A DNA stretch of 64,000 nt. It comes from Rhynchospora pubera. Taxonomy: Eukaryota; Streptophyta; Magnoliopsida; Poales; Cyperaceae. The notes under the pieces are model-generated. The model was not told the DNA's origin. It searched no databases and saw nothing but the letters and a program-made list of their open reading frames with translations. The stretch spans positions 318,806,513 through 318,870,512 of the forward strand of contig CM051459.1 of assembly GCA_028095005.1 (NCBI GenBank), in the 5' to 3' direction. Position 1 is the first letter of the stretch. Each line of letters begins with the position of its first letter. The position numbers were made by a program, and so were the translations under genes. This document shows, piece after piece, positions 35,461 through 46,400 of this stretch.

Positions 35461-38400
35461 ATGGCTGAGGTTTTGCTGGGTGCTGTGTTGGAAAAGCTTA
35501 CAAATTTTACAGTTGACAAGGTAATTGAGAAGGCCCTATCCTTCTACGGGATTAGAGAGGAGGTTGAGAAGCTGAGTCGAGAATTGAACTATATTAAGGC
35601 GTTGATCGAGGATGCCGACAGGAAACATATAGTAGAGAAGAGGCAGATGCAATTGGTGAAGGACACAATCGATATTGCTTATGACATAGAGGATGCCATC
35701 GACATTTTCCACTCTGAATGTCCAGAAAAACTAAAACTTCCCGGCATACGGGGCCGCCTTGGATGGCTACCAAAAGAGATCTCAAAAATCCCATTCCTTT
35801 ACCAGTTTCAACAAGAGATTAAAGAGATCCAAAGTAGAATCAGGGAGATAAATGAATTTAGAGAGAGATATGAAATAACTATGTTAGGTACTGGGGACAA
35901 AATACCACCACCTAATACAGAGCTGAATCTTATCTTTGATGATTCGGATGTCATCGGTTTCGACACACACCGAGACAATGTTGTGAAGTTGTTGCTTGAT
36001 GAAGCATATGAAAGCCTCGCTGTTGTTTCAATTGTGGGGCTCGGCGGACTCGGAAAGACCACCCTTGCTCGCAAGGTCTGCAATAGGTATACTGATAATC
36101 CCATCCCACTATATAATTATTATTGTTAATTTAGCTTGTCAAACTAAAGTAGCTAGCTTTTTAGTGCCTCCGTATTAATTTGTATTGCATACGTACGCAG
36201 AAAACAGATTTAAAAAATAAATTTTCTTATGGGCGTGAAAGCATTTCACATAAGTTCAATGATATCTTCTTTTTATAAAGCAAATGGATTTAGATTTTGA
36301 AATGATCTATATCACTTTTGGTTCTGGGTCTCTTGTAAGAAAATATTTTTCTTTTTTTGGAAAAAAATTCATATCAATAATGAGGATCTTACATATCGAA
36401 ATTCCTCAATATCTCGTTTATTCACAACAAAACAGTTTCTTTGTGCGGCGGTAAAAAAAAATACCACGAACTCTGTTTATTCGTTTGCTATTTGCCACAT
36501 CATAATTATCACCATTGGGCAAACCACGAACTCTGTTTAGTACTTGTTCTACAAAGGACAAATATTCTTAAGGAATTTGAACCAAGTTAATTGGAATAAT
36601 GTGATCATGATGCCAATATAAAAGCCTATGCAGCTTCTGATCCTTACTGCCGCTTCACATATCAATTCCTATAACATTCAACCCTCATCAACCAAATTGT
36701 TAATACAAAACTTTTTGTATTATATTCTCCATTACACATAATTTCTTTAAATTTACATATATAACAATATTAAACTCTTAAATAATTTTGTTTCTGCAGT
36801 AATTATGTTTCCGAAAATTTTGGCAAGCCTATATGGATTACTATCTCTCAGGCATATGACTTGCTTAAAATTTTGCAAGACATAGCAAAGGACCTCGGTA
36901 TCTTGTCTGGAAATACCGAAGATAAAAAGGATCTTGCCATCAAAATACGGGAGTTTCTAGAAGAAAAGAGATACCTAATTGTTTTTGATGACGTATGGGC
37001 AGAAGATTTCTGGAAAAATATAAAAAATGTCATGCCTGACAAAAATAACGGAAGTAGAGTACTCATAACAACACGCTTTGAAAATGTTGCAAAGATGGCT
37101 GATACCAAATATGACCCATACAAACTTCCAACTTTAGACCAGGAACAGAGCCTAAATCTTTTCCTTAGAAAGGCAGTTCCTAAAAAGCACCAAAGTCCAG
37201 GTGGTCTACCTGATGAATTAAAAATCCTTGCACAAGAATTTGTTGCCAAATGTAAGGGCTTGCCTCTTGCATTGATAGTTTTCGGAAGTTTATTATCTAC
37301 AAAATCATACGATTTTCACGAATGGAAGGAGTTGTTGGATACTATGAGCTGGCAAGTTGATGGAAGCGAGTGTATTGATGTTATAGCGACTAGCTATGAA
37401 TATTTACCACTTGCTAAGAAATTATGTTTCCTTTATTTTGCTGCTTATCCTGAAGACTATGAAATTCGGATCGAACATTTGCTCCGGATATGGGTTGCAG
37501 AAAGGCTCATACCACAGGAAGATACAAGAACATTGGAGGAAACAGCTATGTGCTTCCTAAAAGATCTCGTGCAAAGGTACTGCTTATGTTGCTTTGTTAT
37601 ATTTATCTCACACGTTTTAATAGATATTAAACAAAATATTGTTTTAGTGACTTTCTTATGTCATGCATAATGGTAGAACCAGGCTGCTCTAAAAAAAATA
37701 TATAAGGGTTCAAATCTCGCATTTATTCAATTTGAAAAAGTAGATGTCGCATGTATTAAATTTAAAAAAGTAGATGACAAATACTTGGTTCTTTACTAAA
37801 AAGGAATTGCTCCCATGTGATTATTAATAGTCATGTAACATTGTCCTATCATACATAAGCTAGACTTAGCAAACTTTCCTAACAATTTATAATTAATTTT
37901 GTAATTTTATTCTAAGAAGCTAAAAGTATCTTGATAGGGAATAGTTATTTTTATAATTCTAACAAGTTAAAAGTATCTTGACAGACAATAGTACGTAGTT
38001 AATTTTTCATTAAGTATATAATCATATATCCAAACCCTGGCTAACTCGAGAAGTCCATTCATCATATAATATTGTTTCACATGGTAATTAACAACTTCTG
38101 CATGTAATCAACTATTATATGCATGATACCTGTGAAATACATGAATTGTTCTTCTCCTCTAAATTTTGTTTGTAATTTCTAAAGACCAATTAGATTTATT
38201 AAATATGGCCTTAATATTACAATCGGTAACACAAGAATTCTTAATTGTAAACTATATTTATATATAGTGTTAATGGCAAACACTAGCTAGAACTTCGAGT
38301 GAATGTCAATGTTCCAAATCACGCTTTTTAATATTCGAACAATCAATCCTTGTTTTATGTAATTTATATGTAAACTATTTATATATAAATCATTAAAAAA

Positions 38401-40400
38401 ATTTAAATAATTTTTCATTGAATTTAATGTACAAACTATTTTATTGATTTTCTATTCTAAATTAATCTTTCAATATTAAAACGTGTCATCTTGAGTAGAA
38501 ACTTAGTCAACACTTGCATGAACTAAATGCCTACTAATTCAAAATTAATATTGACACACCTGAACCAAGTCGCAATTCGAGGAGGACAAGCCTGCCATGT
38601 GGATACATTCTGATGTATATACGAAAGTCTATAAAATAGTGTCTTAAAGCAAATGAATCATAAAAATAAAGCCACAATAAAAATAATGAGAAAGTTTAGT
38701 ATGCATCATAGTGCATAGGACTTTCTATGCACCGCGAAATTTTTCTAGGGTATTTTTGTAAATTGACAAATCTAATTTAACCAATATAATCTACATATTG
38801 AAATCTCATAGCAAACCAAATTTTACAATTTTTGAGATTTTATTGCTATTTTTCTCAAATTTTATAAAATATGTCATTTTTGAAATGTTATACTATTTAC
38901 AATATTCCAAAAATAACATGTTTTAAAAAATTCGAAACAAATAGTAATAAAATCTCAAAAATTATAAAATTTTGTTTGTTATGAGATTTCAATATATAGA
39001 TTAAATTGGTTAAATTAGATTTGTCAATTTACAAAAATACTTTCGAAAAAGTCCGCGGTATATAAAAAGTTTTATGCACTATAGTGCATATTAAACTTTC
39101 TCTAAAATAATATCATGTTTATTTTCGACATGGAAGTTTCGCATAAGCAAACAATGACTTGTGGTTGTGGACTCTAAAGTCGGACCTTTATCATCAACAA
39201 GTCTGAACTTGTTTATACAAATAAATTTGTGGGATGAGTATACGAATACTCCATGTGATATATATCTGGCCATTTCAAAATTTAGTTATTCAAAAGTTTA
39301 GAACTTTATTTTTAATTCACTTCAATCCTCCCTGGATGACTTTTAAATCATGTTTGTTTAGGAAAAGAGATGAGTATGATTCACAGTATTTTTTTGAAGA
39401 ATATCATATAATACAACACGAGAGTTTTAATCTAGTTAAATAATTGGTCATTTATGGAACAAATTTGTCATTTCCCTTAGAAATTTGTTTGTATACTGCA
39501 CAAGCCCACCACTCACTATAAATTAACCAAAAGAAAGAGAAAATAGAATCAAGCTATATTATCGTGGTTCGGCACTTATGCCAGCGAACCGAACTGGGTG
39601 AGAACCGAATGTGCCACATGGCGGATCCAATCGCAACATGTCACACCCAATTACTTTATTACTTCTTTATTCAAAAGAAGCCTCACCACTCGGCACTCGT
39701 CACTATCCTCGAGGCGGTTTAGGGTCTAGGGATACGGTGCGGATGTTAAACAGATACAAATACGGTTCGTATATTGTCGGATATGGATACAAATACGGAA
39801 ATATTTTGTCGGATACGAATAATATTTTCTCAATTTATTTTATTAAACAAAAGACAATATTCAAACGGAAGAGTGTAATATTTATTTTTTTATGACTACT
39901 ATAGAATTAACTCAAAAAAATATAGAAAGACAACCACAAAAAACATCTTATTTGCACATTTGAGACATCACAAAAAGCAAACTTTAATCAAGTTTATAGA
40001 AAAATTGGCATCATTTTATAGTAAAAAAAATAATCGCCAATTATGATGCTATATATATAATTGAAATAGTTATACCTATATGTCAATTATGATGTTATTT
40101 TAAAAAAGTGTTCATTACCATATACAAAACGGATATCCGTTTTGTATAGAAATACGGATACGGATAAATATCCGTATACGCATCCATATCCGCACTAATA
40201 TTGCTTCCGATATCTGTATCCATATCCGTTTAAAAAAATCCGAATCCGCATCCGTATCCGTTCGGATACAGATAGTATTATCCAAATCCACTATTTTGCG
40301 GATATGGATACGGTTCGGAGCGGGAATTATCCGCTCCGTTTTCACCCCTAAAGACATCCCGTATATACTATGCATCTATCCTACAGGATGTTTAAATTTC

Positions 40401-40448
<48 letters not shown>

Positions 40449-43400
40449 CTTCGATCAAAGCGCTTTGACCGGAGTCCCGGTTAAACTCCGTCAGTTTTCA
40501 ATTTCGAAAATTTAAATGACCGATTCAAACCGTCAAATATGATCTCCATATTAAAATCTCCTTGCCGACTAAAATTTTTATTTTTTTTAATTTTTAAGTA
40601 TTTTTTCGAATTTTCAAAAATCGTTAATCTAATTTGTTCTGAACCTTTATAATCTATATGCTAGTGACATGATTGATGTGTGTATGATTAGTGTTTTCAT
40701 AAATCAGCTTTCATACCAACACTTCAATATATGTCTGGTCTCTCTTAATTGTTCTATAAGCTGGGCCAATCAATTATACCATCTTATGGGGAAAAAAAAT
40801 AGGAAATGGTATCCATATCAGAAGAGGCAATGATAAAGTGAAATTATGCAACAAGATCAAACACTATATAATGCGGCAACCTCATCATCTTCTTCTTTAT
40901 GGAAAATTTAGAAATAGTATAGATATTAACTGTCCTCTTTTGTGTTTCTTTTTAACCTTTTATATTTATAACATCAATAGAGAAAACAGTCTGACACAGA
41001 ATAAAAATTTAACTAAATACAAATTGAACTTGCAAACTGTACCCGACGTAAAATATAACTTGCAATCGTGACAGGCTTGGTCACACTTATTGAGTTGAAT
41101 CAGAAGAACTACTATATTTCAAGCGAAAATCCAATTATCTGAAATTAACTAATTTCATATCGATCTAAGCAAGAAAAGAAATACAGCCATAAAATGTTTA
41201 ATTACTAATTACCCAATACCAAAATGAGTAGCCTTCCTGCAAAATCAAATGATGGAAGCCAACATCAACTTTGAACGAAATAATACAATTTTAATTATTG
41301 AATGAATTACTAAATGAATGTAATAGAGACCAACTGTATAATTAGTTATAAAAGCTAAAGGCCTAAAGAATGGAATAGCAATAAGGCTCATTACATGCTA
41401 TAGATTCGAAGCACTAACCAGATTATTAGCTAAACTGAATTTTATAAAGTTCTAAGTAGGAAACTACAATTGACGCACTATCCCATATCCCTCTGCCTCT
41501 GAGAATTAGTTAAATCAAAGATAGCAAATTAGAAAAAAATTAGAAGAGGATTATTATATACGGTAACTCAAATTGCAAAGAAAAAGAGCTATTAGTAGAA
41601 ACGTCTCTTCAATGTGTTTAAATGGAAAAAAAAAAATCAAACTATGGCAAAACTAGAAAATTGCACAATAGGAAAATGGAAGCAAAGTCATACAAACCAT
41701 TCATTCTAGCCTCTTGTATCCTGTCTCATTTCTTGGTCCAGATAATTTGCATAAAAAGAAATCGATCAAAAGGGAGATTAAGGAAAGACCTCAGAAGCAA
41801 TGCTGAGAAAGTGTAGGGGCCGACTCTCTCCTTCAATTTCTTCACGTCGTTGGTTTCGAGGTGTTTCTTCATCAGGTTCAGGAGCCGTTCATCTTAGAAG
41901 CTATTCCATTTCTCTCTATAATTTGGGTTTCGTTTTCTTTGGGAATGATTAGATGCCTTCATTCCCAATCCCCATCAAAAGAGAGGTGAAGAATCGATTG
42001 GAGGTGACAAGGAGAGAAACCTAGAGGAGAAGAAAAGGTGGAATTGGAAAAATTAATGTGTGTTGGTTAGGGCTTTCAATGAATAGGGTACGATATGATA
42101 AAGATATTTTTCATATTCATACCCATTAAATTTTTTTTTGTCCATACTCTATTCTTATCCATTAAAAATTGACTTTATTCGTACTCTATTCTTACTCGCT
42201 AAGAATTAACGATAAGGATAGGATAACGGTAGAAAATGAATAATAATAGATAAATATATTAATAAAGTACAACATTGAATAATACTTTAAATATAATAAA
42301 ATCATACAATATTTTCTCATGTCAATTATCACAAAAAAAATTCCATCGCTAATTACTAATTATACAATATTTTTTTTCAAATGACAACGAAGAAGAAGGG
42401 ATCTTTGAAAAAAGTTTAGTATTTTTCTAATGTATATCGTAAATGAACGATGTAGCGCATGAATGAAAGTCAAACAAAAATAATTAACATATCAATTGAA
42501 TCTTATCATTATATCTTTCCAATTTAATGTAGTATTATTTCAATCAAATCTTACAATTTAATTGCATAGTTTATTATTAACATATCAATTGAATCTTACA
42601 CACATATCTTTTTTTATTTAGTTTGTTATTAACATATTAATTGAATCCTAAAATTATATATTTTTATTATGATTAAGATTGTAAACAATATATATAACGG
42701 TACGGGTAATTAACGAATACGAAATAGCCTTACCCATACTTTTATTTAATAAATTAACGATTTCTTTTTTATCCATACCCATACGGCCATACCCGATAAC
42801 TTAATGAAAAAAAATCTTATCCATACCCGTCTTATCGAATACGACACGGGTAGGGTAAACGATTAAAATGGTACCATTGACAGACCTAGTGTTTGTAACC
42901 ATACTATCTATGATGTAGTGTTCTAAAATTTAATACTAAGGGTTCCGTTTGGATGGTGTGTGAATAAGAGGAATAAGAGAAGAAGTATTGGAAAGTGTGT
43001 AATTTTATGAAGAGTTTGAATTATTTATAATAAATTTGGCAGCAGGAAGAAGCTATTCCCTTATTCTTGTACCCATCCAAACGGAGCAAAAAATAGATTA
43101 TCACCCAAACAGCTACATAGTTTTGATAGACAAAGAATACAATAAAGTCGCTGAAATTTAACCCAAATACCAGCAAGAATTTATGAAATAGTCCTTGGGA
43201 CATTTAGTTTCGGTACGAGAAACGAGTAATGACCAAGAAAAACATTGGTACCAGGTTCTAATCATCTCCCAACCCAACAACAAGGAGTCTCAAAATACAA
43301 TTGATATCCAGAAACATCTGTTAGGTCCGAAAACTAAACACGATGAAAAAGGCTGAGGCACCATTAAGCAAACTAGATTAGACTAAAACTAGCATCGAGA

Positions 43401-46400
43401 TTTTCTCTAGGTTACCACCATCCACACAAGACCAGTAATGGTTCTTTTCACTGGGTTCTTAAACCGAGTAGACCCCAATTACTTTCATCAATTCTGATCA
43501 AAGAAAATCCAAGAAAACTGATCGAAATTTGAAGGAAAAATACCTCAATGGCACAAACCATTGTCAATATCAATGCCTCGAAATATCTCTATTCCTCACT
43601 AATCACCCTATGGAACCTCAATTCGAGCAAAGGAGAAAGGGAAACAGCTTATGGCGGTGTGTAACAAAAGGAAGAGAGCAAAAAAGCATATTTATAGATT
43701 ACAAAAAGAGGAATCAACCATAAAGATCGAGAGAAGCCTTCTTATCCATGATGCCAAGAGGATAGACTTGAGCTCGAGAGCGTTCTTTTATAGACCTATT
43801 TTATAAACCTATTTATAAAAGGTGCCAAATGAAAAGATGCCAATTGAAAGGAAATTTCCAATCAAAAAAAAAAATGAAAGGAAATAAATATGCTGCCGCA
43901 TATGAAAAACGGGAAAGAATTCAAAAGGAATCATATTTATTTCGACTTAATTTTTGACTTGATACTACAGTCTACAAGTATGAAATAGGGCTGTCAATAG
44001 GTACGTACCGTACGGTAGAAGGTATTTTTATATCCGTATCCGTTAAAATTTTCTTTATCCATATCCGTACCCGTACCCGTTAAAAAAGACTTTACCCGTA
44101 CCATACCCGTACCCGTTAAGAATTAACGGTAAGGGTAGGATAACGGTACATAACGGGTAATAATAATATTATTAATTTAATAAAAATATATAATGTAATA
44201 AATAAATAATATCAAATAAATATATAGATAAATTAAAATATTTAGATAATATTTTAAATATAACAAAAATTATGAAATTTATTCTTATATCAATTGAATT
44301 CAAAAAATCTATATAACTAATTATAAATTAAAATATGATATCGAATGAAAAATCATCATCATAAATAAGTTTGGATTAAGATCGAAATTAATAATATATC
44401 TTTCGAAATATGCTAAAAACTTGATTATATATACATATATGTTTGTAAAATATTACTCGTTAGATAATGGGTACGAAATAACCCATACCCGTACCCGTAC
44501 CCGTACCTCTACCCGATAAGTTAACGAAAAATTTTCTTTACCTGTACCCATACCCGTTAGTCTAACGAAAATAAAATCTTATTCGTACCTGTCTTACCGA
44601 ATACGGTACGAGTAGGATAAATGGGTAAACGGATTTCATTGACAGTGTTAGTATGAAATCGAACATGACATTAATGCCCGCAGGGACCTGCAGAGAAATT
44701 TATTCACAATATATTTGAGCAAAAGTTACCAAAGCTAAATAATATTTTAATGACATTGAAATTAAATGAATAAGAAAATAAATGTTCGTACCAATATAAA
44801 TAGGGAAGAGACAATATATCTCGCGCGTCCAACTCGCAATTATGGTCACTAATTCGGTCAATCAAAAATAAGGGAAGTGCCTCATAAATAATTATGAAGG
44901 AATACAATTTATGATAAAAAATAAAATAAAAGTTGTACACGCGCATAAAAAAAATAATTGGTTTGAAGTAAATAATCAAAAGGAAATAGAATAAAATGCA
45001 CCAGTAAAAAAAAAAATCTAATTAGACCTCCAATTTATCTTATAAAAAAATCTAATTTAAATATTCCTGAGTAGCATAGGTATAAGAAAATAATTATATT
45101 TTAATAAAAATTGAAGGGTGTTGCAGTCACAATTTATTAAAGCTTATGATTTTATTAATTATCATTTGTATGAGTTTTGCTATGGTGAGTCGCGTTCAAA
45201 GCTCCTAGATCTGATTTAAAATGACCGATCCAAATTGTCTAATACGATCTACTTATTAAATCTCAATGCAGACCAAATTTTATATTTTTTTTCAAAATTT
45301 TTAAGTATTTCTTTGAAATTAAAAAAAATCGTTAATCTAATTAGTTCTAAGCCGTTCAAAAACAGTATTTTAAAAATTCGAAAAAAATATTTAGAAATTT
45401 TAAAAAATAAAAAATAATATAAAATTTGGTCTGCATAGAGATTTCAATAGAGAGATCGTATTAGACGGTTTGGATCTATCATTTTGAAACTAGATCTAGG
45501 AGTTTTTTAACGCGACTCACCATAGCAAATCCCTTATAGATGAGGTTTATAGATGTATATACTCCATTTGTATATAGTTCAAGACATGGAATAGGTTCAT
45601 AGATGAGGTTCTGAATATGGGTTCTGGGACCTAAATTCACTTAACAAAGGCTGACATCGTATAGTTAATTAAGTTCTTCATTATCTTGTAAAATCATCAT
45701 GTAATATATTTTTTTTAAAGTATAAGTGTCATAATGTAATGACATTAAGGTTGATTAGTCCTTATTAATCCAGCCATTAATTTTTTTTTTTTCAAGTTGT
45801 AATCAATCAATTTAGTAGTCAAGAAAATATGCTTTTTTCATATTTGGGTTCAACAAGAAAGGAATTTAGTAAGGAATCGGTATGGGTAACGGGTTAACAA
45901 GGCTATTAGGATAGATCTGGACCTATCAAAGGGATTTGCAAGGAAATCCAAATACCAGAAAAAAATTATGAAATAGTCCTTAATTAAATCGGTGCCAGTA
46001 ACGAGGAATGGCCAAGAAAATCGCAGGTGCCAGGTTCAAATAATCTCCCAAGTCCCATCCCAACAAAAAGGAGCCTCAAAATAACAATTGATATCAAGAA
46101 ACATCTATTAGGTCTGTTTTGGACGGTATATAATTTGTGCCGAGAAAACAAAATACAATCAACAAGGTTGAGGTACTATTAAACAAACCAGATTATAATC
46201 CAACTAGCATCTTTTTTTTTTCTCAAGGCTACTGCCATCCACACAAGATCAGTAATGGTTCTTTTCACTGGGTTCTTAAACCAAGTAGACCCCAATTACT
46301 TTCATCAATTCTGATCAAAGAAAATCCAAAAAAAATGATCGAAATTTGAAGAAAAAATACCTCAATGGCACAAACCATTGTCAATATCAATGCCTCGAAA

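Noticed and set aside
35808..36104. Minus-strand frames opposite NLR exon 1 and exon 2
   Set aside because: Shadows of the real plus-strand coding sequence, whose motifs and splice sites are clear.
39712..40358. 8-bp target duplication for the hAT-like element at 39720-40350
   Set aside because: AGGCGGTT on the left and AAGACATC on the right do not match, so only the subterminal repeats and one tip support the call.
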